Source: Myxococcales bacterium (GTDB taxonomy: Bacteria > Myxococcota > Myxococcia > Myxococcales > Anaeromyxobacteraceae). Taken from it: 64,000 nucleotides of DNA. Within the stretch, counting starts at the first letter, position 1. The number at the start of each line of letters is the position of its first letter. Below, piece by piece: positions 8,860 through 17,696 of the stretch. The notes below the pieces were generated by a model, which was not told where the DNA came from, did not search any database, and was given only the letters and a program-made list of their open reading frames with translations. Both the position numbers and the translations under genes were made by a program. The DNA lies in contig JAJZQX010000013.1 of assembly GCA_021806645.1 (NCBI GenBank), positions 1-64,000 of the forward strand, given 5' to 3'.

Positions 8860-10887
8860 ATGTTCGACCTCTCCACCCTCAACCCGCCCCAGCTCGAGGC
8901 GGTCAAGACCACCGAGGGGCCGCTGCTGGTGCTGGCCGGCGCCGGCTCCGGCAAGACCCGCGTCATCGCCCACCGGATCGCCTGGCTCATCCAGCGTGGC
9001 CACGACCCGCGCGCCATCCTCGCCGTCACCTTCACCAACAAGGCTGCCACCGAGATGCGGGAGCGGGTGGCCCACCTGGCCGGCCACGCCGGGACCGAGG
9101 TGCGGGTCGCCACCTTCCACGCCTTCGGCCTCTGGCTGCTGGGCGAGGAGCACACCGCCGCCGGGCTGCCCAGGCGGTTCGCCATCGCCGACGCCGGCGA
9201 CCAGCAGGCCCTGGTGAAGCGGTGCATGCGCGAGGTGAAGGTGGACGACCGGGCCTTCGACCCGCGCCGCGTCCTCTGGCAGATCTCCAAGGCCAAGAAC
9301 GCGCTCAAGAAGAGGATCGCGCCGAAGCCGGAAGGGCAGGGGGACGACTACGACCTGATCGCCGCCGAGGTCTTCCCGCGCTACCAGCAGGCGCTCCGCG
9401 CCCAGCGCGCCGTCGACTTCGACGACCTGATCGCCCGCCCCGTCGAGCTGCTCAAGAAGGACCCGGCCCTGCGGGCGAAGTACCAGGCCCGCTTCAGCCA
9501 CCTGCTGGTGGACGAGTACCAGGACACCAACGCCTGCCAGCTCGAGCTGCTCAAGCTGCTGGCCGGCGAGCGCAAGAACGTCTGCGCGGTGGGCGACGAC
9601 GACCAGGCAATCTACGGCTGGCGCGGCGCCGAGGTGAAGAACATCCTCCGCTTCGAGCGCCACTTCCCGGGGGCCGTGGAGGTGCGGCTGGAGCAGAACT
9701 ACCGCTCCACCGGCCACATCCTGGCCTGCGCCAACGGCGTCATCGCGAGGAACGCGGCCCGCAAGCCGAAGAAGCTCTGGACCAGCGCCGGCCCCGGCGA
9801 GCTGGTCCGGGTGGTGGCCTGCGAGAGCGAGGAGGAGGAGGCCCGCTTCGTCGCCTCCGAGATCTCGCGGCTGCGCGGGGAGGGGCGCCCGTGGGGCGAC
9901 TTCGCCGTGCTCTACCGGCTCAACGCGCAGTCGCGGCCGGTGGAGGAGGCGCTGCGCGAGACGCAGATGCCGCACCAGGTCCACGGCGGCTCCGCCTTCT
10001 TCGACCGGTCCGAGGTGCGCGACCTGCTCGCCTACCTGAAGATCGTGGCCGCGCCCGACGACGAGACCTCGCTGGCCCGGATCGTCAACGTGCCGCCGCG
10101 CGGGATCGGCGACGCCAGCGTGGAGAAGGTCCACGCCCACGCCGTGGCCCACGGCCTGCCGCTGCTGGAGGCCCTCCGGCAGGCCGACCGCGTCGGCGGC
10201 CTGACCCGCGGCGCCCCCGAGAAGATCGCCGACTTCGTCGCCCTCGTCGATCGGACCCGGGCCGCCTTCCGTGGCGGCGACCTGCTGGCGGCGGCGCGCC
10301 GCCTGGTCGAGGAGCTCGACCTCTACGCCTACGCGCGCGGCGCGGTGGCCTCGGCCGTCGCCGGCCAGCGCAAGGTGGACGGCATCGACGGGATCTTGCG
10401 CTCGCTGGAGTGGTACCAGGGGCGCAACGCCCGCGGCTCGCTGGCCACCTGGCTGCAGCGGCTGGCGCTCGACAGCCGCGAGGAGGAGGACCCGGCGGCC
10501 GAGCAGGGCATCTCGCTGATGACGCTCCACGCCTCCAAGGGGCTGGAGTACCCGGTGGTCTTCCTGGTCGGCGCCGAGGAGGACCTGCTCCCCTGCGCCG
10601 GGATCCAGGGCGAGGCCAGCGACCTCGACGAGGAGCGGCGGCTGGCCTACGTCGGCATCACCCGCGCCCGCGAGCTGCTCTACCTGACCCGCGCCACCCA
10701 GCGGCTCAAGCGGGGCAAGGTGCTGCCGCGGACGCCGTCCCGCTTCCTCGAGGAGCTGCCCCCCGGGGCGCACGAGAAGATCGACCCGAACGCCATGGCG
10801 GCCACCCCAGAGGAGCTGGCGGTCCACACCTCGAGCGGGATGGCGGAGCTGCGGGCCCGGCTGGCGGCGGCCGGCGGCTCGACCTGA
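8860..10887 (+). CDS. UvrD/Rep/PcrA-type ATP-dependent DNA helicase
   Basis: 675 aa, ATG start, superfamily 1A helicase. All key motifs are present: motif I LVLAGAGSGKTRVI, motif II VDEYQDTN, motif III GDDDQAIYGWRGA, motif IV EQNYRS, motif V TLHASKGLEYPVVF and motif VI RRLAYVGITRAR. It is closest in style to Rep/PcrA, which unwind DNA 3' to 5' in repair and replication restart. At 675 aa it lacks the long C-terminal tail of UvrD, which favours a Rep-like protein. It is probably cotranscribed with the pseudouridine synthase. Confidence 0.92.
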   Translation: MFDLSTLNPPQLEAVKTTEGPLLVLAGAGSGKTRVIAHRIAWLIQRGHDPRAILAVTFTNKAATEMRERVAHLAGHAGTEVRVATFHAFGLWLLGEEHTAAGLPRRFAIADAGDQQALVKRCMREVKVDDRAFDPRRVLWQISKAKNALKKRIAPKPEGQGDDYDLIAAEVFPRYQQALRAQRAVDFDDLIARPVELLKKDPALRAKYQARFSHLLVDEYQDTNACQLELLKLLAGERKNVCAVGDDDQAIYGWRGAEVKNILRFERHFPGAVEVRLEQNYRSTGHILACANGVIARNAARKPKKLWTSAGPGELVRVVACESEEEEARFVASEISRLRGEGRPWGDFAVLYRLNAQSRPVEEALRETQMPHQVHGGSAFFDRSEVRDLLAYLKIVAAPDDETSLARIVNVPPRGIGDASVEKVHAHAVAHGLPLLEALRQADRVGGLTRGAPEKIADFVALVDRTRAAFRGGDLLAAARRLVEELDLYAYARGAVASAVAGQRKVDGIDGILRSLEWYQGRNARGSLATWLQRLALDSREEEDPAAEQGISLMTLHASKGLEYPVVFLVGAEEDLLPCAGIQGEASDLDEERRLAYVGITRARELLYLTRATQRLKRGKVLPRTPSRFLEELPPGAHEKIDPNAMAATPEELAVHTSSGMAELRARLAAAGGST

Positions 10888-10896
10888 TACGCCGGC

Positions 10897-11472
10897 TCAG
10901 CCCAGCACGCGCAGCGCCGGGCCGATGGCCCTGGCCCGGCAGAGCGGCACGCAGCTCCCGCAGCCGGTGCAGGTGGCCGCCTCGATCACCATCGCCTCCC
11001 CGCCCGGATCGCCGATGGCCGGGCAGCCGAGCGTGAGGCAGCCACCGCACCGGTTGCAGCGAGCCTCGGCGACGGCCAGCGGCGGCAGCCGCGGCGCGGC
11101 CAGGACGCAGGGCGTGACCGCGACGAAGAGCGTGTCGCCCGGGTGGGTGAGGGCCCGCCAGAGCGCCTTCTCGACCGCCGCCAGGTCGGCGGGATCGATC
11201 CGGACCACCTCGGCGTCCGCCGGGAGCCGCAGCGGATGGGGCTCGGACGGCCCCGCCACCACGCGCACCCGTGCCTCACCCCGGGTCACGTCGGCCAGCA
11301 GCGGCGCCCGGCCCGGCTCGCAGCCTAGCCGCCCGGTGGCCTCGACCCCGCAGCGCCGCAGCCCGCGCAGCAGCCCGAGCTGCGGGCAGCCGGCGCAGGC
11401 CGGGTCCACCTCTGGCCGGTGGGGCGTGATCGGCCGGGCGCGCTTGCGGGGGAGGGTCACGCAGGCGTACAT
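10897..11472 (-). CDS. Small iron-sulfur protein resembling the IorA ferredoxin domain
   Basis: 191 aa from the ATG at 11472. Early in the chain is CAGCPQLGLLRGL, like the CxGCPHR element of indolepyruvate:ferredoxin oxidoreductase. The C-terminal third has two 4Fe-4S sites: CNRCGGCLTLGCP (Cx2Cx2Cx4CP, the spacing found in the alpha subunit IorA) and CTGCGSCVPLCRARAI. The large thiamine-diphosphate domains of IorA are absent, so this is a free-standing electron-transfer module or a remnant of a larger enzyme, not the oxidoreductase itself. No iorB partner is adjacent. Role unknown. Confidence 0.7.
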   Translation of the reverse strand: MYACVTLPRKRARPITPHRPEVDPACAGCPQLGLLRGLRRCGVEATGRLGCEPGRAPLLADVTRGEARVRVVAGPSEPHPLRLPADAEVVRIDPADLAAVEKALWRALTHPGDTLFVAVTPCVLAAPRLPPLAVAEARCNRCGGCLTLGCPAIGDPGGEAMVIEAATCTGCGSCVPLCRARAIGPALRVLG

Positions 11473-11517
11473 AGCGGGCTGGACGGGCTGCCGCCAAGGG
11501 GAGGGAGCCAACGACCC

Positions 11518-11546
11518 TTGACAAGGGCTCGTCGTTCCTCTAGAAC
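11518..11546 (+). promoter_or_regulatory. Sigma-70 promoter of rplM-rpsI
   Basis: TTGACA, a 17-base spacer, then TAGAAC. The -35 is perfect and the spacing ideal. It lies 37 bases before the rplM start, so the leader is short. Confidence 0.8.
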
Positions 11547-11582
11547 GCGCCTTCCAAATTCCCGGGAAAAGCAGGTCCTTCC

Positions 11583-12029
11583 ATGCCCAGAACGACACAC
11601 AGCGCCACCCGCGACGAGGCCCTCCAGGGCCGCGCCTGGTGGGTCGTGGACGCCAGCGGCCAGACCGTCGGCCGCCTCGCCACCCGCCTCGCCACCATCT
11701 TGAAGGGCAAGCACAAGCCCATCTACACGCCCTCGCTCGACACCGGCGACTTCGTGGTGGTGGTGAACGCCGACAAGGTCCGCTTCACCGGCAAGAAGGA
11801 GACGGACAAGGTCTACTTCACGCACACCATGCACCCGGGTGGCGAGAAGCTGACGCCGCCGGACAAGCTCCGGCAGAAGCACCCCACCGGGCCGCTGGTC
11901 AACGCCGTCAAGCGCATGCTGCCCCGCAGCGCGCTGGGCCGTCAGATGATGACGAAGCTCAAGGTCTACGCGGGCGAGACCCACCCGCACGCCGCGCAGA
12001 AGCCGCAGGCGCTCGTCCTTTCGAAGTGA
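11583..12029 (+). CDS. rplM: 50S ribosomal protein L13
   Basis: 148 aa, the normal length. It contains [16 protein letters not shown] near the start, [26 protein letters not shown] in the middle, and the [21 protein letters not shown] block. L13 binds 23S rRNA early in assembly of the large subunit. It is followed after 7 bases by rpsI, the universal bacterial pair, and is driven by the strong promoter at 11518. Confidence 0.97.
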   Translation: MPRTTHSATRDEALQGRAWWVVDASGQTVGRLATRLATILKGKHKPIYTPSLDTGDFVVVVNADKVRFTGKKETDKVYFTHTMHPGGEKLTPPDKLRQKHPTGPLVNAVKRMLPRSALGRQMMTKLKVYAGETHPHAAQKPQALVLSK

Positions 12030-12036
12030 GGAACTG

Positions 12037-12429
12037 ATGGCCACCCAGGTCCAGATCAACGTCGGCCGCCGCAAGGAGTCCGTGGCGCGCGTCCGGCTCG
12101 TCCCCGGCACCGGCAACGTCACCATCAACGGCCGGCCCATGGACGAGTACTTCGGCCGCGAGACCTCAAAGATGATCCTCATCGAGCCGCTCAAGCTCGT
12201 GGATCAGCTCGGCAAGGTGGACGTCCTGGTCAACGCCAACGGCGGTGGGCTCTCCGGCCAGGCCGGCGCCATCCGCCACGGCATCAGCCGCGCCCTCGTG
12301 AAGATGAACGAGGAGTACCGGCCGGTCCTGAAGAAGGCCGGCTTCCTCACCCGCGACGCCCGCGCGGTCGAGCGCAAGAAGTACGGCCGCCCCGGCGCCC
12401 GCAAGCGGTTCCAGTTCTCGAAGCGCTAG
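12037..12429 (+). CDS. rpsI: 30S ribosomal protein S9
   Basis: 130 aa. It has the usual [23 protein letters not shown] start and the C-terminal [25 protein letters not shown], whose Lys-Arg tail reaches the P-site tRNA in the ribosome. Second gene of the rplM-rpsI operon; GAGGA lies just before the ATG. Confidence 0.97.
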   Translation: MATQVQINVGRRKESVARVRLVPGTGNVTINGRPMDEYFGRETSKMILIEPLKLVDQLGKVDVLVNANGGGLSGQAGAIRHGISRALVKMNEEYRPVLKKAGFLTRDARAVERKKYGRPGARKRFQFSKR

Positions 12430-12491
12430 CCGCCTCGCCAGCCCCCTACATTGGACCACGGCCGGATCAGGGTGTTACCCTCGCCGGTGCG

Positions 12492-13778
12492 ATGGAACTG
12501 AACGAGATCCTGCAGGTCGCCCTCCGCGCCGGCGCCAGCGACATCCACCTCAAGGCCGGCCTGCCACCCATGTTCCGGGTGGACGGTGGCCTGATGCCGC
12601 TCAAGGACGCCCGGAGGCTGCCGCCCGAGGAGATCCAGCGGATGGCGCTCGGGATCATGAACGAGTACCAGCGCGAGAAGTACAAGCAGACCAACGAGGT
12701 GGACCTGGCCTACGGCGTGCCCGGGCTGGGGCGCTTCCGCGTCAACATCTTCCAGCAGCGCGGCACCATCGGCGTCGTGCTCCGCGTCATCCCCTTCAAG
12801 ATCCAGTCGATCGAGCAGCTCATGCTGCCCAAGGTGCTGGAGAAGCTCGCGGGCGAGCAGCGCGGCCTGGTGCTGGTCACCGGGACCACCGGCTCCGGCA
12901 AGTCGACGACGCTGGCGGCCATGATCGACCACGTCAACGCCACCGAGACCTGCCACATCATGACCATCGAGGATCCGATCGAGTTCCTCATCCGCGACAA
13001 GCGGTCGATCGTGAACCAGCGCGAGGTCGGCGTCGACACCATGAGCTTCGGGCAGGCGTTGAAGAGCGCCCTGCGCCAGGACCCCGACGTCATCCTGGTG
13101 GGCGAGATGCGCGACCTTGAGACCATCGAGACCGCCCTCACCGCCGCCGAGACCGGCCACCTGGTGATGTCCACGCTCCACACCCTCGACGCCACCGAGA
13201 CCGTCAACCGGATCATCTCCGCCTTCCCCCCGTACCAGCAGAAGCAGGTGCGGCTGCAGCTCGGCTCGGTCCTGCGCGGCGTCATCTCGCAGCGGCTGGT
13301 GCCGCGCGCCGACGGCAAGGGGCGCGTGCCGGCCATCGAGGTGCTGCTCTGCACCAGCCGCGTGCGCGAGATGATCGAGGACAAGGACCGGACCAAGGAG
13401 ATTCCGGACGCCATCTCGCAGGGGCACGTCAGCTACGGGATGCAGACCTTCGACCAGTCGCTGATGTTCCTGCTAAAGTCGAACCTCATCACCTACGAGG
13501 AGGCGCTGCGGCAGGCCACCAACCCGGACGACTTCGCGCTGCGCGTCTCCGGCATCAGCGGCACCAGCGACTCGAAGTGGGACGGGTTCGAGACCAAGGC
13601 CGAGCCGGTGGCGCCCGCCGGCGCCCCGCGCGCCGCGCCGCCGCGCCCCGCCCCCGGCCCTCCGGCCCAGCCCGGCATCGCGCTGGGGCGGGTCCAGACC
13701 GCCAAGGCGCCGGCCCCGGAGAGCCCCGGCGGCGGAGCTGCCGGTGGCGACGACGACTTCCAGATCGAGCGGTTCTAG
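12492..13778 (+). CDS. pilT: Type IV pilus retraction ATPase PilT
   Basis: 428 aa, ATG start. The N-terminal PilT domain (ILQVALRAGASDIHLKAGLPPMFRVDGGLMPL) is followed by a RecA-like ATPase domain. That domain has Walker A GTTGSGKST, an Asp box at IMTIEDPIEF, Walker B VILVGEMRDLET and a His box at HLVMSTLHTLDA. These are the secretion-ATPase motifs of PilT, the hexamer that powers pilus retraction. The last 60 residues are an Ala/Pro-rich, likely disordered extension beyond the usual length of about 370 aa. No other pilus genes are adjacent, so this may be one of several PilT paralogues. Confidence 0.93.
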   Translation: MELNEILQVALRAGASDIHLKAGLPPMFRVDGGLMPLKDARRLPPEEIQRMALGIMNEYQREKYKQTNEVDLAYGVPGLGRFRVNIFQQRGTIGVVLRVIPFKIQSIEQLMLPKVLEKLAGEQRGLVLVTGTTGSGKSTTLAAMIDHVNATETCHIMTIEDPIEFLIRDKRSIVNQREVGVDTMSFGQALKSALRQDPDVILVGEMRDLETIETALTAAETGHLVMSTLHTLDATETVNRIISAFPPYQQKQVRLQLGSVLRGVISQRLVPRADGKGRVPAIEVLLCTSRVREMIEDKDRTKEIPDAISQGHVSYGMQTFDQSLMFLLKSNLITYEEALRQATNPDDFALRVSGISGTSDSKWDGFETKAEPVAPAGAPRAAPPRPAPGPPAQPGIALGRVQTAKAPAPESPGGGAAGGDDDFQIERF

Positions 13779-14298
13779 GGCTCCCGCCGCCTTGCGGACC
13801 AAGGCCGGCGAGCAGCCGCTGCAGCGGGCCCGGGCGGTGGCGCTCCGCTACCTGGCCGCCGCCGCGCGCACCGAGGCCCAGCTCCGGGCCAGGCTGAAGA
13901 AGGCCGAGCTCGCCGAGCAGGCCGACGCGGTGGTCGAGTGGCTGCGCCAGCTGCGCTACCTCGACGACGGGGCCTATGCGAGCGGCCGGGCCCGCACCCT
14001 GGTCGCCTCCGGCCGGCTCGGCCCGCGCGTCGCCGAGCGGCGGCTCCAGAAGGCCGGGATCGACGCCGGCGCGGCCCGGGCGGCGGTGGCCGGGGCGCTG
14101 GCGGAGGAGGCGCCGGGCGGGGAGGCCGAGCTCTGCCGCGCGCTGGCGGAGCGGCGGGCCCGGGGCATGCCGCTCGACCGGCTGGACGCCCGGGCGCGCG
14201 GCCGGCTGGCCCGCTTCCTCCGCGGCCGGGGCTTCTCGGGCGCCGCGGTGGCGACGACGCTGGGGGGCTTCGACGACCGGGACCTGGACGAGGGCTGA
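13744..14298 (+). CDS. recX: RecX-like regulatory protein
   Basis: 184 aa from the ATG at 13744, which overlaps the end of pilT by 35 bases. A TTG at 13792 would give 168 aa with no overlap and is also possible. The protein is a series of three-helix repeats (ALRYLAAAARTEAQLRARLKKAEL..., WLRQLRYLDDGAYASGRARTLVASGRLGPRVAERRLQKAGID) typical of RecX, which binds RecA filaments and limits recombination. recA is not in the window. The C-terminal third is more diverged but keeps the family pattern (RARGRLARFLRGRGFSGAAV). Confidence 0.75.
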   Translation: MATTTSRSSGSRAPAALRTKAGEQPLQRARAVALRYLAAAARTEAQLRARLKKAELAEQADAVVEWLRQLRYLDDGAYASGRARTLVASGRLGPRVAERRLQKAGIDAGAARAAVAGALAEEAPGGEAELCRALAERRARGMPLDRLDARARGRLARFLRGRGFSGAAVATTLGGFDDRDLDEG

Positions 14299-14348
14299 CC
14301 CTCCGATCGATGCGCGGTCGCCGGTTCTACGCTATGTTCCGCCCCCTC

Positions 14349-15125
14349 ATGCGAACCCGGGTCCTCCTCTTCGCCCTGCTCCCGCTGCTGGCCTGCGCCA
14401 GCGGCCGCGTCTCCTTCACCGGCGAGATCCGGTACGCCAAGACCGCCGAGGAGAACTACCGGGCGGGGCTCGACGAGATGAAGCACGAGAACTGGGTCGA
14501 GGCCGGCAAGTTCTACGAGCACGTCCGGGTCAAGTACCCCTTCTCCAGGTTCGCCGCGCTGGCCGAGCTGCGCCAGGCCGACTCCAAGTTCCTGCAGGGC
14601 CGCTTCCTGGAGGCGGCCGAGTCCTACACGGCCTTCGTCACGGCCCACCCGACGCACGAGGAGGCCGACTACGCCGCCTTCCGCGCCGCGCTCTCGCGCT
14701 ACGACGACGCGCCCACCGACTTCGTCCTCTTCCCGCCCGCCTACGAGAAGGACCAGAAGGAGCTGCGCGCGACGGCGGAGCTCCTCCGCGCGTTCGTCAA
14801 GGAGCGTCCCGGCGCCAAGCAACTGCCCGAGGCCAGGAAGCTGCTGGTCGAGGTGCAGGGGAAGCTGGCGGCCCACGAGGCCTACGTCGGCGACTTCTAC
14901 TGGAAGCGCGAGCGCTGGGCCGGCGCGGCCATGCGTTACCAGGGGCTGGTGCGCGACTTCCCCGGCTCGTCGCAGGAGCCCGAGGCGCTGCTGCGGATGG
15001 GGAAGGCGTACGCCAGGCTGGACGAGAAGTTCCAGGCCCAGCAGGCGCTGCAGAAGCTGCTCGCCCGCTACCCGCGGGATCCGCGGCGGGCCGAGGCGGA
15101 GAAGCTGCTTGGGAAGCTCCGGTAG
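14349..15125 (+). CDS. BamD-like outer-membrane assembly lipoprotein
   Basis: 258 aa from the ATG at 14349; ATGs at 14334 and 14310 in the same frame are alternatives. The start MRTRVLLFALLPLLAC is a lipoprotein signal with Cys after LLA. The rest is tetratricopeptide-like: YAKTAEENYRAGLDEMKHENWVEAGKFYEHVRVKYPFSRFAALAELRQADSKFLQGRFLEAAESYTAFVTAHPTHEEADYAAFRAALSRYDD follows the BamD (YfiO) pattern. BamD helps the BAM complex insert beta-barrel proteins in the outer membrane. Confidence is high for family, moderate for exact role because myxobacteria carry several such proteins. Confidence 0.8.
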   Translation: MRTRVLLFALLPLLACASGRVSFTGEIRYAKTAEENYRAGLDEMKHENWVEAGKFYEHVRVKYPFSRFAALAELRQADSKFLQGRFLEAAESYTAFVTAHPTHEEADYAAFRAALSRYDDAPTDFVLFPPAYEKDQKELRATAELLRAFVKERPGAKQLPEARKLLVEVQGKLAAHEAYVGDFYWKRERWAGAAMRYQGLVRDFPGSSQEPEALLRMGKAYARLDEKFQAQQALQKLLARYPRDPRRAEAEKLLGKLR

Positions 15126-15882
15126 CGGCAGGCGCGCCCTCGGCCGGCTGCTCCAGGCGCGGCAGGGAGCCCCGTACCTCTTCCCGCTGCTGCTGGTGCT
15201 GCTGGTGCTCGGCGCCGGCTGGTGGCTCCGCGACGCCACGCCGCGGCTGGCCGGTGCCGTGGCCGACCCCGACACCCAGGTCCGCGCCGCGCTGGCGCGC
15301 CAGGGCAGCCTCCACCTCTCCGACGTCTACGGCTTCGACGCCGGCGGCACGCTGGAGCTGGCGCCGGTCCGCTTCGGTGACCTCGCCATCACCGTCGACG
15401 GTGAGCGGGCGCGGGTGGTGGCGATGGTGGAGGGGGAGGGGGTCATCGACTGGCGCCGCGGCAGGATCCGCGTCGGCTACATCGGCCGCGAGAGGTTCTC
15501 CATGACCCCGTGCGACCTCGGCGGCTGGTGCGCCGACGGCCGGCAGCTGGACGAGCTGAGGCGGGTGCTGCCGCTCCTCTTCCGGCGGATCGACGCCTTC
15601 AACGCCCGCGACGCGGCCGCCTACGGGCGGCTGGTGGGCGAGGGTTATCGGGGCGCCGGTGGCAAGGCGGCCGTGCTGGCCCAGCTGGCCCGCGACTTCG
15701 GGCCGGGCCCCGCCGCCACGCTGACCGTCACCGCCTGGCAGCTGCGGGTGGAGCCGGGCCGGGTGGTGGTGGGCGAGGACGAGCGGGTGCGGGTGGGCGA
15801 GGGCCCGGAGACCTCGCTGCGGGCCCGGCTCGAGCTGAAGGAGGAGAGCGGCCGCTGGGTCATCGTGGACGGGCTGAGGTAG
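15109..15882 (+). CDS. Membrane-anchored protein of unknown function
   Basis: 257 aa with a TTG start inside the last codons of the BamD-like gene (17-base overlap), which suggests translational coupling. One transmembrane helix at about 22-42 ([18 protein letters not shown]) is followed by an extracytoplasmic part. The C-terminal 110 residues ([24 protein letters not shown]... through ...[20 protein letters not shown]) have the shape of an NTF2/SnoaL-like fold; this is inferred from the final ESGRWVIV-type strand. Two Cys residues lie at the CDLGGWC motif. I do not recognise a specific family. Confidence 0.6.
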   Translation: MGSSGSGRRALGRLLQARQGAPYLFPLLLVLLVLGAGWWLRDATPRLAGAVADPDTQVRAALARQGSLHLSDVYGFDAGGTLELAPVRFGDLAITVDGERARVVAMVEGEGVIDWRRGRIRVGYIGRERFSMTPCDLGGWCADGRQLDELRRVLPLLFRRIDAFNARDAAAYGRLVGEGYRGAGGKAAVLAQLARDFGPGPAATLTVTAWQLRVEPGRVVVGEDERVRVGEGPETSLRARLELKEESGRWVIVDGLR

Positions 15883-15911
15883 AGTCGGCCATCATGGGAG
15901 GAACGGCCGAC

Positions 15912-16616
15912 ATGGACGACACCCTGAAGCAGGCCCTCACGCTCGGGCGCGGCTATTACCTGAAGCGCGAGTACGCGCTCGCCGAGCAGTACCTCACCGA
16001 GGTGGTCGAGAAGAACCAGTCGTTCGCCGACGTCTACAACATGCTCGGCGTCATCTACCACGACCAGGGGCAGTACCAGAAGGCGCAGCGCTCCTTCGAG
16101 GCGGCGCTCCGGCTCAACCCCGGCTACACCGACGCCGCGCTCAACCTCGCCGTCACCTACAACGACACCGGCCGGTACCAGGACGCGCAGGAGACCTACC
16201 GCCACGCGCTCTCCCGCTCCGGCGCCACCGAGACCAAGCTCGACCGGTTCGTGGCCGGCAAGCTGGCCAACATGTACTCCGACATCGCCGACGTCTACCT
16301 CTCGGCCGGCCTCTACCAGGAGGCGGTGGCCGAGTACCGCCGGGCGCTGGCGCTCGGCCCTGGCTTCGCCGACATCCGGGCCCGGCTGGCGGGCGCGCTG
16401 CGCGACGCCGGCGAGCGCGACGCGGCCATGACCGAGTACCTGGAGGTCATCAAGCAGAACCCCACCTACGTGCCGGCCCGGCTCAACCTGGGCCTGAGCC
16501 TGCTGGCCGCCGGGCGCAAGGCCGAGGCGGTCGAGCAGTGGCAGGCGGTGCTGGCCATCAGCCCGGGCAACAAGAACGCCGCCCTCTACCTGGAGCTGGG
16601 CGAGGGGAAGCCTTAG
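15912..16616 (+). CDS. Tetratricopeptide-repeat protein
   Basis: 234 aa. The ATG at 15912 is preferred because GGGAGG lies 9 bases upstream; the ATG at 15894 would add six residues. The protein consists of about six TPR units, for example [32 protein letters not shown] followed by [29 protein letters not shown]. There is no signal peptide and no other domain. TPR proteins are scaffolds for protein complexes; the partner is unknown. It sits between the membrane protein at 15109 and selD with small gaps. Confidence 0.8.
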   Translation: MDDTLKQALTLGRGYYLKREYALAEQYLTEVVEKNQSFADVYNMLGVIYHDQGQYQKAQRSFEAALRLNPGYTDAALNLAVTYNDTGRYQDAQETYRHALSRSGATETKLDRFVAGKLANMYSDIADVYLSAGLYQEAVAEYRRALALGPGFADIRARLAGALRDAGERDAAMTEYLEVIKQNPTYVPARLNLGLSLLAAGRKAEAVEQWQAVLAISPGNKNAALYLELGEGKP

Positions 16617-16646
16617 GGCCCGCCCATCGGGGCTCTCGCGAACGCC

Positions 16647-17696
16647 ATGAGCGAGCAGGAGAAGACCGTCCGGCTCACCACGCTGAGCCACGGCGCCGGT
16701 TGAGCCTGCAAGCTCCGCCCCGCGGACCTGGCGCACGTGCTGCGCCACCTCGAGCCCGTGCATGATCCCAACGTCCTGGTCGGCCACGAGACCCGCGACG
16801 ACGCGGCCGTCTATCGCCTCTCGCCCGACCAGGCGGTGGTGGAGACGGCCGACTTCTTCACGCCGGTGGTGGACGACCCCTACTGGTTCGGCCGGATCGC
16901 CGCCGCCAACGCCTTCTCCGACATCTGGGCCATGGGGGCCAGGCCGCTCTTCGCCCTCAACCTGGTCGGCTGGCCGGTGAAGACGCTCTCCCTGGACATC
17001 CTGGCCGAGGTGCTGCGAGGCGGCGCCGAGGCGGCCGCGCTGGCCGGCGCGCCGGTGCTGGGCGGCCACTCCATCGACGACCCCGAGCCGAAGTACGGCA
17101 TGGCGGTCACCGGCCTGGTCCACCCCGACCGGATCCTGCGCAACGTGGGGGCGAGGCCGGGCGACCGGCTGCTGCTCACCAAGCCGCTCGGCTCCGGCAT
17201 CGTCACCACCGCCATCAAGCGGGGCCTGGCGCTGGGGAGCCTGCAGGAGGCGGTGACGCGGCTCATGGCCGAGCTGAACCGGGCCGCGGGCGAGGCGCTG
17301 GCGCAGTCGGGCGCCGTCCACGCGCTCACCGACGTGACCGGCTTCGGCCTGCTCGGCCACGCCTGGGAGATGGCGGAGGGCTCGGGCGTGGGGCTGCGGA
17401 TCCGCTCGCAGGCGGTGCCGGTGCTCGACGGCGTGGTGGACCTGGCGGCCGCCGACGTGGTGCCGGGCGGCTCGCGCGCCAACCTGGCCTGGGTGCAGCC
17501 CCACCTGCGCGCCGACCCCGACGCGGCGCTGCCGCTCATCGTGCTGGCCGACGCCCAGACCAACGGCGGGCTGCTGGCGGCGGTGGCGCCGGAGCGGTCG
17601 GCCGGCGTGCTGGCGGCGCTGGTGGCCGCCGGCGTGAACGCGGCCGACATCGGCGAGGTGCTGCCCGGCCCGCCGGCGCGCATCGAGGTGGTGTAG
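16647..17696 (+). CDS. selD: Selenophosphate synthase containing selenocysteine (in-frame UGA)
   Basis: 349 aa if the TGA at 16701-16703 is read as selenocysteine. Upstream of it the frame gives MSEQEKTVRLTTLSHGAG from the ATG at 16647, then U19-A-C-K. This aligns with the SHGAGCGCK active site of E. coli SelD, so U19 replaces the catalytic Cys17 and K22 matches Lys20. Downstream, GHETRDDAAVYRL, the Asp-rich ATP/Mg site and GGHSIDDPEPKYGMAVTG are normal SelD. The enzyme makes selenophosphate from selenide and ATP for selenocysteine synthesis. Starting the protein after the TGA would remove the active site. A possible SECIS stem lies in the following 40 bases (CGCC...GGCG with a 10-base loop). 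Confidence 0.92.
16701..16703 (+). other. selD: UGA selenocysteine codon in selD
   Basis: In frame with both the upstream ATG and the long downstream frame, and exactly at the catalytic position of the SelD family. The start-side residues are conserved, so it is not a stop or a sequencing-error frameshift. Confidence 0.88.

Noticed and set aside
16737-17696. SelD starting after the TGA
   Set aside because: That start would drop the catalytic residue and the conserved SHGAG segment encoded in the same frame upstream.
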